A DNA stretch of 64,000 nucleotides from Pseudomonas sp. TH31 (lineage in GTDB: Bacteria; Pseudomonadota; Gammaproteobacteria; Pseudomonadales; Pseudomonadaceae), in NCBI RefSeq assembly GCF_016650815.1, contig NZ_JAEKEZ010000038.1, positions 124,001 through 188,000 on the forward strand, read 5' to 3'. The notes under the pieces are model-generated. The model saw nothing but the letters and a program-made list of their open reading frames with translations. It was not told where the DNA came from and made no database searches. Numbering within the stretch: position 1 is the stretch's first letter; each line of letters begins with the position of its first letter. Shown here piece after piece: positions 44,989 to 54,463 of the stretch. A program made the position numbers and the translations under genes.

Positions 44989-45072
44989 CTGGTTCGCCTC
45001 GAAGCGGTGGCCAAATCCGCCGGTGCGCCGTCGTTGTGGCAGCAGTTGGTGGATGCCAAGGCTGAGGCCTGA
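44989..45072 (+). pseudogene. Copy of the dnaQ 3' end (84 bp)
   Basis: Repeats the last 27 codons and stop of dnaQ at a distance of 206 bp, with two substitutions (one silent, one Gln to Glu: DAKAEA). The identity continues 37 bp past the stop into the start of a second REP element (to about 45109). Confidence 0.92.
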
Positions 45073-45076
45073 ACTG

Positions 45077-45224
45077 TAGCAGCTGCCGAAGGCTGCGTTC
45101 GGCTGCGCAGCAGTCGTAAAATCAGGCAACTCGGTTCTGCTGTTGGACCTCATTCATCGGGTTTACGGCTGCTGCGCAGCCGAACGCTGCCTCGCGTTGC
45201 TCGACAGCTGCTACAGGCCGAACG
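45077..45224. repeat. REP-type inverted repeat after the dnaQ tail copy
   Basis: GTAGCAGCTGCCGAAGGCTGC arm; partner GCAGCCGAACGCTGCC...CAGCTGCTAC with several mismatches. The loop also carries GGCTGCGCAGC and its complement. Confidence 0.8.
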
Positions 45225-45346
45225 AGCTGCTACACAGTCAGCCACTGACCTTCTTTGGGGCATCGGCGCTCGCTACATCCGCCTCAACCCTCTACCCTGA
45301 GGTGATTGACAGGCCCATGGTCTGCCGCCTCAGGACACTGAGCCCC
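45225..45346. other. Upstream region of the decarboxylase gene
   Basis: 122 bases expected to hold the promoter; no clear operator recognised. Confidence 0.4.
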
Positions 45347-47601
45347 ATGTATAAAGATTTGAAATTCCCGGTCTTGATCGTCCATCGCGACATCAAGGCC
45401 GACACCGTTGCCGGTGACCGCGTGCGTGGCATCGCCCGGGAGCTGGAGCAGGAAGGCTTCAGCATTCTCAGTGCAGTGGATTACACCGAAGGGCGGCTGG
45501 TCGCCTCGACCCATCACGGCCTCTCGTGCATGTTGATCGCCGCCGAAGACGCCAGCAGCAACTCCCATCTCTTGCACAACATGGCCGAGCTGATAGGTCT
45601 GGCGCGGGTGCGAGCACCGGACCTGCCGATCTTCGCCCTCGGCGAGCAAGTCACCCTGGAAAACGCCCCGGCCGACGCCATGGCCGAGCTCAATCAATTA
45701 CGCGGCATTCTGTATCTGTTCGAAGACACCGTGCCGTTCCTCGCCCGTCAGGTGGCCCGGGCAGCGCGCAAGTACCTGGACGGCCTGTTGCCACCGTTCT
45801 TCAAGGCCTTGGTGCAGCACACTGCCGATTCCAACTATTCCTGGCACACCCCGGGCCATGGCGGTGGCGTGGCGTATCACAAGAGCCCGGTGGGGCAGGC
45901 GTTTCACCAGTTCTTCGGGGAAAACACCCTGCGTTCGGATTTGTCGGTGTCCGTGCCAGAGCTGGGTTCGCTGCTCGATCACACGGGCCCGCTGGCCGAA
46001 GCCGAGGCCCGGGCCGCGCGCAATTTCGGTGCCGATCACACCTTTTTCGTGATCAATGGCACCTCGACGGCGAACAAAATCGTCTGGCACTCCATGGTTG
46101 CCCGGGATGACCTGGTGCTGGTGGATCGCAATTGCCACAAGTCGGTCTTGCACTCGATCATCATGACCGGCGCCATCCCGCTGTACCTGTGCCCGGAGCG
46201 TAATGAGCTGGGCATCATCGGCCCGATTCCGCTGAGCGAGTTCAGTCGCGAATCAATCCAGGCCAAGATCGATGCCAGCCCGCTGACCAAGGGCCGCGCG
46301 CCCAAGGTCAAGTTGGCGGTGGTGACCAATTCGACCTACGACGGCTTGTGCTACAACGCCGAGCTGATCAAGCAGAACCTGGGCAATAGCGTCGAGGTCT
46401 TGCACTTCGACGAGGCCTGGTATGCCTATGCGGCGTTTCACGAGTTCTTCGCCGGCCGCTACGGCATGGGCACTTCGCGCAGCGAAGACAGCCCGCTGGT
46501 GTTCACCACCCATTCCACCCACAAATTGCTGGCAGCGTTCAGTCAGGCGTCGATGATCCACGTGCAGGACGGCGGTGCACGGCAACTGGACCGCGACCGT
46601 TTCAACGAAGCGTTCATGATGCACATCTCCACCTCGCCGCAGTACAGCATCATCGCGTCGCTGGACGTGGCGTCGGCGATGATGGAAGGCCCGGCCGGGC
46701 GTTCGCTGCTCCAGGAAATGTTCGATGAAGCCCTGAGCTTTCGCCGCGCACTGGCCAATCTGCGTCAGCACATTGCGGCGGACGACTGGTGGTTTTCCAT
46801 CTGGCAGCCGCCGTCGGTGGAAGGGATCACTCAGGTGGTTACCGCAGACTGGCTGCTGCAACCCGACGCCGACTGGCACGGCTTCGGCGGCGTGACGGAT
46901 GATTACGTGCTGCTCGACCCGATCAAGGTCACGCTGGTCATGCCCGGCCTGACCGCGGGCGGCGCCTTGAGTGAGCGCGGGATTCCAGCGGCGGTGGTCA
47001 GTAAATTCCTTTGGGAGCGCGGATTGGTGGTCGAGAAGACCGGGCTCTATTCGTTTCTGGTGCTGTTCTCCATGGGCATCACCAAGGGCAAGTGGAGCAC
47101 GCTGCTGACCGAGTTGCTGGAATTCAAGCGCAGTTACGACGCCAACGTCAGCCTTGGCACCTGCCTGCCCTGTGTCACTCAGGAAAATCCGGTGCGTTAT
47201 CAGGGCATGGGCCTGCGCGATCTGTGCGATCAACTGCACGCCTGCTACCGCAGCAATGCCACGGCCAAACACCTCAAGCGCATGTATACCGTACTGCCGG
47301 AAATCGCCATGAAGCCCGCTGACGCCTATGATCATTTAGTCCGCAGTGAGGTCGAGGCGGTGTCGATCGATGCCCTGGATGGGCGAATCGCCGCTGTGAT
47401 GCTGGTGCCGTACCCGCCGGGGATTCCATTGATCATGCCCGGTGAGCGCTTCACCGAGTCGACACGCTCGATCATCGACTACCTGGCATTCGCCCGTACC
47501 TTCGACAGCAGCTTCCCGGGTTTGTCGCCGATGTGCACGGCTTGCAACACGAAGACGAGGGCAATGGGCGGCAGTACACCGTCGATTGCATCAAGGAATG
47601 A
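45347..47601 (+). pseudogene. ldcA: Orn/Lys/Arg decarboxylase, class I PLP (LdcA/AdiA type), frameshifted at the 3' end
   Basis: A fold-type I PLP decarboxylase with an N-terminal wing domain (about 1-150), PLP domain with THSTHKLLAAFSQ (Schiff-base Lys), and a C-terminal domain. At 47515-47520 (CCCGGG) one G is missing: FPGLSPMCTAC is read where FPGFVADVHGLQHEDEGNGRQ is expected. Restored, it ends at TGA 47599-47601, 751 residues. The same-position gene in P. aeruginosa (PA1818, from memory) is lysine decarboxylase, making cadaverine; arginine or ornithine cannot be excluded here. Confidence 0.87.
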
Positions 47602-47615
47602 GGACCTTTCCCAGT

Positions 47616-48230
47616 ATGCAACCGGTCATGAATCCGAAATACCCTGGCCTGTCGGTGCGTGTCGCCGATGATGGTTTTGCGGCCTACATCTGGGGCAGCG
47701 ATTTCAGTTTTGAAGTCGCCGCCTACGGTGCTGCCGAAATCGGCAAGCCAGTGGCGCAGTGGCCGGTGACGCCGATCACCCCTTATCGCAAGTGCTATGG
47801 CATCGATCCGGAAGAGTTCAGCAGTTTCCGTGATGCCGCCGACAGTGCGATTTTCATGGCCTATCTGGATGACGAGCCGGTGGGTCACCTGGTGGTCAGC
47901 ACCAACTGGAACGGTTTTGCCCACATCGATGAACTGGCGGTGCATGCGCCGGCCCGTCGTCACGGCGTAGCCAAGTCGCTGCTCGATGTGGCGCAGTTCT
48001 GGAGTCGCAAGAAGAAACTGCCGGGCATCATGCTCGAAACCCAAAACAACAACCTGGGCGCCTGCCGGCTCTATGAGCGCTGTGGTTTTGTGATTGGCGG
48101 GGTCGATCATCTGCGCTATCGCGGCATCGACCCGAACACCGCCGAAGTGGCGTTGTTCTGGTACCGGCTGTTCGATAACCCGCTGGAAAATCCGATCAGT
48201 TCGCCAGCATCGCCACGGCTTGTTCCGTGA
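47616..48230 (+). CDS. GNAT-family N-acetyltransferase
   Basis: 204 residues. The acetyl-CoA-binding motif is HIDELAVHAPARRHGVAKSLLDVA (about 106-128), followed by LETQNNNLGACRLYERCGF, typical of GNAT enzymes. ATG 47616 starts 14 bases after the restored decarboxylase stop, so the pair is likely one operon and the enzyme may acetylate the diamine product (inference). The 3' end overlaps the convergent LysR gene by 35 bases. Confidence 0.9.
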   Translation: MQPVMNPKYPGLSVRVADDGFAAYIWGSDFSFEVAAYGAAEIGKPVAQWPVTPITPYRKCYGIDPEEFSSFRDAADSAIFMAYLDDEPVGHLVVSTNWNGFAHIDELAVHAPARRHGVAKSLLDVAQFWSRKKKLPGIMLETQNNNLGACRLYERCGFVIGGVDHLRYRGIDPNTAEVALFWYRLFDNPLENPISSPASPRLVP

Positions 48231-49089
48231 TGATCGCCAGCAAGGCCTGAACGGCGGGCGAGGGCTCGGCGTTCTTCAAGGTCAGGGCGTAGAGACTGAT
48301 CGGCACGGCCGGCGCCAGTGGGCAAACATCCAGCCCGGACGATTTGGCCCCGAGGGCGGTGAAAGGGTCGACGATGGCCAGGCCTTCGCCGGCCTCGACC
48401 ATGCTGCGCATCATCTGATGGGTCTGGACCCGGGTTTGGATCATCAAGGCCGGGCGTAGCGCTTGCAGCTTGATTTCCAGCGCCGGGCTCAACGGATCAT
48501 GGCCGTCGAGGCCCACCATCGCCTGGCCCGCCAGGTCTTGCACCGACACATACTTCTGCTTGGGTTGCAGCCAGCCATGAGGCGCCAGCAGCTGGAGTTT
48601 GCCCTGGGCAATCACTTGGCAATCGATGTCGGCGTGGTCGGGGTCGTGCAGGCTCAGGCCCAAATCGCTTTCGCGCAGCAGCAGGCTGCGGACGATCTCG
48701 CGGGTGGGTTGGTTGAGGAGGGTGCAGGGTGCGTCGGGAAAGCGTCGGCGCAGGGCCGCGATGCTGTGAGGCAATAACTGTTGAGTCAGCGGCGGGGTGC
48801 CGATGATGCGCAGCGGCGGCGCCAAATATTGCTTGAGGCTGTTGGCCAGGCGTTGCACCGGTTCGAGGGCTTCATAGACATGGGCGATCTCGACCTGCAA
48901 CTCCCGCGCCTCGCGCGTGGCCTGCAAGCGACCGCGCACGCTGGAAAACAGCATGAAGCCCAACTGACCCTCGGCATCACGCAAAATCCCTTCGACCTCG
49001 GTCACGGGCAACTGCAGCCATTCGGCGGCGGTGCCCAGGTGACCGGTCTGCAAGAGCGCCTGGATCACTTCGATATGACGTAAACGCAT
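48196..49089 (-). CDS. LysR-family transcriptional regulator
   Basis: 297 residues: winged HTH (RHIEVIQALLQTGHLGTAAEWLQLPVTEVEGILRDAE, 4-39) somewhat unlike the consensus, then a substrate-binding domain from about 90 (PPLRIIGTPPLTQQLLPHSI). Convergent with the GNAT gene. Target unknown. Confidence 0.9.
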   Translation of the reverse strand: MRLRHIEVIQALLQTGHLGTAAEWLQLPVTEVEGILRDAEGQLGFMLFSSVRGRLQATREARELQVEIAHVYEALEPVQRLANSLKQYLAPPLRIIGTPPLTQQLLPHSIAALRRRFPDAPCTLLNQPTREIVRSLLLRESDLGLSLHDPDHADIDCQVIAQGKLQLLAPHGWLQPKQKYVSVQDLAGQAMVGLDGHDPLSPALEIKLQALRPALMIQTRVQTHQMMRSMVEAGEGLAIVDPFTALGAKSSGLDVCPLAPAVPISLYALTLKNAEPSPAVQALLAIITEQAVAMLAN

Positions 49090-49177
49090 GCATGAAGTCC
49101 ATGTTCAGCAGGTGAGGGAGTCAGTGTCTGAATCCTAACTCAAGTGCGCGCATATGACTTCTGCTCATAACACCGGG

Positions 49178-49438
49178 TTATGAGGCAACGGTGGTTTCCG
49201 GCAGGCTGCCGACATAAGTGTCCGGTTCGCGAGTGAGGGTGATATCCGACTGGATCAACTGGAACCGGTTGTCATCGAGCTTCTTCATGCGATCGCCAAT
49301 GGCCAGTTTGTAGGTGGTGACAGGCTCCGTGCCTTCGACACCGTCTGCCGACGGGGTGGATTCCTGGAACTCATGCACGGAATAAACGCGGCCTTCCGCG
49401 TCTCTTGCATGGAACTGACCGACGAGTACTGCTGCCAT
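49178..49438 (-). CDS. Conserved small protein of unknown function
   Basis: 86 residues, no Cys, no membrane segment. The pattern VLVGQFHARDAEGRVYSVHEFQ...TYKLAIGDRMKKLDDNRFQLI looks like a small beta-rich cytoplasmic protein. AGAGGTT lies upstream of the ATG. I do not recognise the family; coding character and a ribosome site support it as real. Confidence 0.75.
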   Translation of the reverse strand: MAAVLVGQFHARDAEGRVYSVHEFQESTPSADGVEGTEPVTTYKLAIGDRMKKLDDNRFQLIQSDITLTREPDTYVGSLPETTVAS

Positions 49439-49613
49439 CTGCTTAGAACCTCTGGAGATAAATCACTCAATTTGCGGCTCAGTAGACCGTGGTTGGGCGA
49501 GGTAAGTTTTCCTACAGGAAAAAAATAGTCAGGGGTGGCAATTTTCGCTCGCCCGCTGAATGAATCGTCATCTATAACTACAGGCTCTTTCCATCGTTAG
49601 TCGAGAATCTTCC

Positions 49614-50174
49614 ATGAGCAACGTCTACACGATCGCCGTCATAGTCGGCAGCTTGAGAAAAGAATCGATCAATCGCAAGGTCGCGCTGGCCCTGGCTGAT
49701 CTGGCGCCTGGCAATCTGAAACTGAACATCGTCGAAATTGGCGACTTGCCACTCTACAACGAAGACATCGATGGCGCTTCACCGCCGGCAGCCTACAGCA
49801 CTTTTCGGCAACAAGTGAGCTCATCCGACGCAGTGCTGTTTGTGACCCCGGAATACAACCGTTCGGTGCCGGCACCGATGAAGAATGCGATTGACGTAGG
49901 TTCGCGTCCGTATGGCAAAAGTGCCTGGAATGGCAAGCCGGGGGGTGTGATCAGCGTTTCACCAGGTGCCATTGGCGGTTTCGGTGCCAATCATCACCTG
50001 CGTCAGTCGATGGTGTTTCTCAATGTGCCGTGCATGCAGCAGCCGGAAGCCTACCTCAGTGGTGCCGGGACAGCGTTCGACGCGGCAGGCAAACTGAGCG
50101 AATCGGTGAAGCCATTCTTGCAGAGCTTCATCAATGCTTACGGGCAGTGGGTCGAACAACACAAGAAAATGTGA
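49614..50174 (+). CDS. NADPH-dependent FMN reductase (ChrR/YieF type)
   Basis: 186 residues, flavodoxin-like. FMN loop GSLRKESINRKVALAL (13-28), PEYNRSVPAPMKNAID (the family signature PEYN), and GKPGGVISVSPGAIGGFGANHHLRQ. It reduces quinones, chromate or azo-type electrophiles with NADPH. Monocistronic by position; REP element directly downstream. Confidence 0.93.
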   Translation: MSNVYTIAVIVGSLRKESINRKVALALADLAPGNLKLNIVEIGDLPLYNEDIDGASPPAAYSTFRQQVSSSDAVLFVTPEYNRSVPAPMKNAIDVGSRPYGKSAWNGKPGGVISVSPGAIGGFGANHHLRQSMVFLNVPCMQQPEAYLSGAGTAFDAAGKLSESVKPFLQSFINAYGQWVEQHKKM

Positions 50175-50182
50175 CAAACACC

Positions 50183-50276
50183 TTGCAGGAGCAAAGCTTG
50201 CTCGCGAAGGCGACTGTACATTCAACGTTGATGTTGGCTGACACACCGTCTTCGCGAGCAAGCTTCGCTCCTACAG
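50183..50276. repeat. REP-type inverted repeat
   Basis: GCAGGAGCAAAGCTTGCTCGC arm with partner GCGAGCAAGCTTCGCTCCTAC. Confidence 0.88.
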
Positions 50277-50420
50277 GGGTTATGGCGTACTGGCCAATCG
50301 GCTAAAGATCATCGCCTCGATTTCCGACAGCCACGCGGCGGCTTGCTCCTCGGTCGGTTGTGCGGTCATGCAATAACGCCGGCACAGGCAAGGCGCAGTT
50401 GAGCGCCATTGCCGGGGCGC

Positions 50421-50554
50421 AGCCCGTGTTCTTTTTGCCCCGATCCAGGTCCGTAAACGCAATGCCGAACTGCTACGCTGGCATTACTTCAAGGTCGGGA
50501 TTGTGCTGATGGTGCCGGTGTTGTTGGTGACGTTGGCGGTGCGGTTGGCCATGT
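50421..50554 (+). pseudogene. C-terminal fragment of a membrane transporter (ArsB-like?)
   Basis: A plus-strand frame ends at TAG near 50554 with VFFAPIQVRKRNAELLRWHY, then FKVGIVLMVPVLLVTLAVRL. A basic loop plus one last helix resembles the end of ArsB/SLC13-type transporters. Nothing upstream continues it, so it looks like a remnant. The identification is weak. Confidence 0.35.
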
Positions 50555-50630
50555 AGGAGCTGCCGCAGGCTGCGATCTTTTGATTTTAAAGATCAAGATC
50601 ACAAGATCGCAGCCTGTGGCAGCTCCTACG
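50552..50630. repeat. REP-type inverted repeat, second family
   Basis: GTAGGAGCTGCCGCAGGCTGC arm with partner GCAGCCTGTGGCAGCTCCTAC. Confidence 0.88.
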
Positions 50631-50646
50631 TGGATTGGCGTCAAGT

Positions 50647-51597
50647 TCAACCACTACCCGGCACATTCGGCCAAAGATCCGCCACCAGAAACAACCGCTC
50701 GGCTTCTTCCCAATCCCCACTGGCATTCTCTGCCAGCCGCACCATCAACTGTGCCGGCGCCTCCGGCTCCAGTTCACTGAACCACGCATCCAACTGCCCA
50801 GTGGTCCAGGTCTGTTCCGCCGGATAATGCGCCGGGGCCAGCCAGGCATGGCGGGGCAGGGGTAGCCAACGACCGGGCGGGCGTTGCACGACGAAGTCCG
50901 CCCAATCCTTCTGATGCAGCCAGCTACCGCGCAAGTGCTGGGGATGGGCGCCACTTGGTGACTCGGACTGCCCCGGCCACGGATACAGCAGATAGCCGCC
51001 CAGCCACAAATGCGCACTGAACTGCTGAATATCCAGTGCCGCCAGCACTTCGCGGCTTTCCGGTCGCGCAGAAATCGGCAGTTGATGCTGGCTCAAGTGC
51101 GCCAGTTTACGGTCCAGTCGATCATGACAGCCGGGGCCGAGCCACTGGGCGGTGTCGTGTCCATCGCCATTCTGCGGGCCGAGGTAGAGTTTGATTGCCA
51201 GTTCCAGGTGATGCACGCCGTCACGGTCGCGCAGCAGCATGTCCAGCTCACCCAGGGTATGACCCTCGCGGCGGATCGGCAGGTTGGCCGCGATCAGCTC
51301 GATGCCCGGCGCATGGCGCACGACGTATTGCCACAGGCGTTCGTAATACAGGCCCAGGCGCCGGGTCCGGGCCTGCGCCAGCCAGTGCAGCAAGTCATAA
51401 CTGTCGCGATCCAGTTGTCGCAGCCAGTGCTCCAGGCGTTCCGGCGCCTGCACCCAGTCGCTGCCGGCCAGCGGATGGCGCTGCGGCCACGGCGTCTCGT
51501 CAAGCATCGGCGGCGCGAGGATGACCCAGGCCAGGTCGCGCACTTCAGGGTGGCGCAACTGGTGGGGTAGCTGGAGCAAGTCCGGGAATAAGATCAT
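50647..51597 (-). CDS. DUF1853 family protein
   Basis: 316 residues. LRHPEVRDLAWVILAPPML at the start and LGLYYERLWQYVV...GELDMLLRD...HLELAIKLYLG in the middle are the conserved parts of DUF1853. The E-x-D...E-x-A-I-K spacing recalls a PD-(D/E)XK nuclease core, an inference only. ATG 51597 is chosen; the frame is open to 51858 but overlaps nadK. Divergent from nadK. Confidence 0.87.
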   Translation of the reverse strand: MILFPDLLQLPHQLRHPEVRDLAWVILAPPMLDETPWPQRHPLAGSDWVQAPERLEHWLRQLDRDSYDLLHWLAQARTRRLGLYYERLWQYVVRHAPGIELIAANLPIRREGHTLGELDMLLRDRDGVHHLELAIKLYLGPQNGDGHDTAQWLGPGCHDRLDRKLAHLSQHQLPISARPESREVLAALDIQQFSAHLWLGGYLLYPWPGQSESPSGAHPQHLRGSWLHQKDWADFVVQRPPGRWLPLPRHAWLAPAHYPAEQTWTTGQLDAWFSELEPEAPAQLMVRLAENASGDWEEAERLFLVADLWPNVPGSG

Positions 51598-51702
51598 TCT
51601 GCGAGCATAGCCTCTTAAGTCATGGCTGAAAGGGTTTTGTCTACGCCGTGCTTTCGCCCATAATCGTCGCTTTAGCCCGTCGCAGAAACTCGCAGGAGCC
51701 CC

Positions 51703-52593
51703 ATGGAGCAATTTCGTAATATCGGCATCATCGGTCGCCTGGGCAGTTCGCAGGTGCTGGATACCGTCCGCCGACTGAAACGGTTTCTGCTCGATCGTCA
51801 CCTGCACGTGATCCTCGAAGACACCATCGCCGAAGTCCTGCCGGGTCATGGCCTGCAAACCTCATCGCGCAAGATGCTCGGCGAAGTCTGTGACATGGTG
51901 ATTGTGGTCGGCGGTGACGGCAGCCTGCTCGGCGCCGCGCGAGCGCTGGCCCGGCACAATATTCCGGTGCTGGGGATCAACCGCGGCAGCCTGGGTTTCC
52001 TGACCGATATCCGCCCCGATGAGCTGGAAGTCAAAGTCGCCGAAGTGCTCGACGGCCACTATCTGGTGGAAAACCGCTTCCTGCTGCAAGCCGAAGTCCG
52101 TCGCCATGCCGAGGCCATTGGCCAGGGCGATGCGCTGAACGACGTGGTGCTGCACCCCGGCAAATCGACGCGAATGATCGAGTTCGAGCTGTACATCGAC
52201 GGCCAGTTCGTCTGCAGCCAGAAGGCCGACGGCCTGATCGTCGCGACGCCAACCGGTTCGACCGCTTATGCGCTGTCGGCAGGCGGGCCGATCATGCATC
52301 CCAAGCTCGACGCTATTGTGATTGTGCCGATGTACCCCCATACCTTGTCAGGCAGGCCAATTGTGGTCGATGGCAACAGTGAGCTGAAAATCGTCGTGTC
52401 CAAGGATATGCAGATCTACCCGCAAGTCTCCTGCGATGGGCAGAACCACTTCACCTGCGCGCCGGGCGACACCATCACCATCAGCAAAAAGGCCCAGAAG
52501 TTGCGGCTGATCCACCCCCTCGACCACAACTACTACGAAGTGTGCCGGACCAAGCTCGGTTGGGGCAGTCGATTGGGTGGTGGAGGCGACTGA
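51703..52593 (+). CDS. nadK: NAD kinase
   Basis: 296 residues. GGDGSLLGAARAL (72-84) is the catalytic GGDG loop and NDVVLHPGKSTRMIEFELYIDG and GLIVATPTGSTAYALSAGGPI complete the signature. It phosphorylates NAD to NADP with ATP. AGGAG precedes the ATG. Its stop overlaps the next gene's start (TGATG). Confidence 0.97.
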   Translation: MEQFRNIGIIGRLGSSQVLDTVRRLKRFLLDRHLHVILEDTIAEVLPGHGLQTSSRKMLGEVCDMVIVVGGDGSLLGAARALARHNIPVLGINRGSLGFLTDIRPDELEVKVAEVLDGHYLVENRFLLQAEVRRHAEAIGQGDALNDVVLHPGKSTRMIEFELYIDGQFVCSQKADGLIVATPTGSTAYALSAGGPIMHPKLDAIVIVPMYPHTLSGRPIVVDGNSELKIVVSKDMQIYPQVSCDGQNHFTCAPGDTITISKKAQKLRLIHPLDHNYYEVCRTKLGWGSRLGGGGD

Positions 52594-53564
52594 TGCTCGA
52601 TCCCGCGCGAAGCTACGACCTGATCGGTGACGTGCACGGTTGCGCTCTGACTCTTGAGCACTTGCTCGACCGGCTCGGTTATCACAAACAAGCGGGCGTC
52701 TGGCGGCATCCGTCGCGTATGGCGGTGTTCGTCGGTGACATCATCGACCGTGGCCCGCGCATTCGCGAAGCGCTGCATATCGTCCACGACATGGTCGCGG
52801 CCGGCCAGGCGCTGTGCATCATGGGCAACCATGAGTTCAACGCACTGGGCTGGAGCACGCCGGCACCGCCCGGCAGCGGCAAGCAATTCGTGCGTGAGCA
52901 CACTCCGCGCCACGCCCGGCTGCTGGGGGAAACCCTGACCCAATTTGAAGATCATCCCGGCGACTGGCATGACTTCCAGCAGTGGTTCTACGAGTTGCCC
53001 CTGTTCGTCGATGCCGGACGTTTCCGGGTGGTACACGCCTGCTGGGATGCCGGCCTGATCGAGCCGTTGCGCGCGCTGTTCCCCGACGGCTGTATCGATG
53101 AGCATTTCCTCCAGGCTTCGGCCGTGCCGGGCAGTTTTGCCTGCACCGTGTTCGATCGCTCGCTGCGCGGCACCGACATGCGCTTGCCCGATGGCCAGAC
53201 CATGACCAGTGGCGATGGCCTGACGCGTTCGTTCTTCCGCACCAAATTCTGGGAAGACGACCCGCAAACCTACGGAGACATTGTGTTCCAGCCTGACGCC
53301 TTGCCTGAGCCGGTGGCCCGTACGCCACTGTCGTCCAGCGAAAAAGACACCTTGCTGCGTTACGGCATCGATGAGCCTTTGTTGTTCGTCGGCCACTACT
53401 GGCGCAGCGGCAAACCGGCGCCGATCCGGCCGAACCTGGCCTGCCTGGATTACAGCGCGGTGCTTTACGGCAAGCTCGTGGCCTATCGCCTGGACCAGGA
53501 AACCCGCCTCGACCCGCATAAATTTGTCTGGGTCGATGTCGAACGGCCGGAGGTGCTGCAATGA
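52593..53564 (+). CDS. Calcineurin-like metallophosphoesterase
   Basis: 323 residues. Metal-binding motifs GDVHGC (12-17), FVGDIIDRGP (46-55), MGNHEFNAL, and late histidines in FVGHYWRSG. Cytoplasmic; substrate unknown (PrpE-like or Ap4A-type activity possible). ATG overlaps the nadK stop and its own stop overlaps the rhomboid ATG, so it is tightly coupled in the nadK operon. Confidence 0.92.
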   Translation: MLDPARSYDLIGDVHGCALTLEHLLDRLGYHKQAGVWRHPSRMAVFVGDIIDRGPRIREALHIVHDMVAAGQALCIMGNHEFNALGWSTPAPPGSGKQFVREHTPRHARLLGETLTQFEDHPGDWHDFQQWFYELPLFVDAGRFRVVHACWDAGLIEPLRALFPDGCIDEHFLQASAVPGSFACTVFDRSLRGTDMRLPDGQTMTSGDGLTRSFFRTKFWEDDPQTYGDIVFQPDALPEPVARTPLSSSEKDTLLRYGIDEPLLFVGHYWRSGKPAPIRPNLACLDYSAVLYGKLVAYRLDQETRLDPHKFVWVDVERPEVLQ

Positions 53565-54430
53565 GTACCGTTGCCGTATTGCGCCTGCCACTGACGGCGG
53601 ATCTGAGCGGGTTCGTCAAGCTGTTGCAGCGCATGCAGGTGCCGCATAGGGTCAGCGAAGAGGCGGGCGAACAGGTGCTGTGGGTACCGGACAATATCAG
53701 CGAGGACGTGCGTTCGCTGTATGAACGCTTCCCGGCCGGTGATCCCGACCAGCAACTCGACATTCCGCTGGCGCAAACCTTGCGTCGCCCGGGTTTCGTC
53801 GAACAGTTGCGTTACAGCAAGGCGACCGCCGCTGTTCTGTTGCTGTGCCTGATCGTCGGCGCCGTGACGTTGCTGGGTGAAAACCTCGACACGATGCGCT
53901 GGTTTACCTTCCTCGATTTCCGCGTGGTCGGCGAATACATTCATTTCAAACCGTTGGCCGACAGCCTGGCAGCGGGGCAGTGGTGGCGTCTGGTGACGCC
54001 GATGCTGATCCACTTCGGCTTCCTGCACCTGGCCATGAACGGCATGTGGTACTGGGAACTGGGGCGGCGCATCGAGGCGCGCCAGGGCAGCATCAACCTG
54101 ATTGGCCTGACCTTGCTGTTCAGCCTGGTTTCGAACTACGCCCAGTATTATTACAGCGGTGCGAACCTGTTCGGTGGCTTGTCCGGCGTGCTGTACGGCT
54201 TGCTCGGGCATTGCTGGATCTTCCAGCTGCTGTCGCCAAACCCGGCCTATCGCCTGCCGCGCGGCGTGTTGGTGATGATGCTGGTGTGGCTGGTGTTGTG
54301 CATGTCCGGACTGATCTCGATGATCGGTTTCGGTGAAATTGCCAACGCGGCCCACGTCGGCGGGTTACTCATCGGCTGCTTCACCGGTTTGTTGGGCGGT
54401 TTGTACAACCGCCGTAAACTCGCCGTCTAA
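53561..54430 (+). CDS. Rhomboid-family intramembrane serine protease
   Basis: 289 residues: a cytoplasmic N-terminal domain (1-85), then about seven helices. Rhomboid signatures are HFGFLHLAMNGMWYWELG, the serine in GGLSGVLYGLLGH, and the histidine in NAAHVGGLLIG. It cleaves membrane substrates within the bilayer. GGAGG stands before the ATG, which overlaps the upstream stop as ATGA. Confidence 0.93.
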   Translation: MSTVAVLRLPLTADLSGFVKLLQRMQVPHRVSEEAGEQVLWVPDNISEDVRSLYERFPAGDPDQQLDIPLAQTLRRPGFVEQLRYSKATAAVLLLCLIVGAVTLLGENLDTMRWFTFLDFRVVGEYIHFKPLADSLAAGQWWRLVTPMLIHFGFLHLAMNGMWYWELGRRIEARQGSINLIGLTLLFSLVSNYAQYYYSGANLFGGLSGVLYGLLGHCWIFQLLSPNPAYRLPRGVLVMMLVWLVLCMSGLISMIGFGEIANAAHVGGLLIGCFTGLLGGLYNRRKLAV

Positions 54431-54463
54431 AACCGTATTTGAATAAAGAGCGCGGAGACCCTG

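Noticed and set aside
20423..47601. Calling the frameshifted araC, iorB-like, npp and ldcA genes as truly dead
   Set aside because: All are single-base deletions in runs with otherwise perfect coding sequence; read error is more likely.
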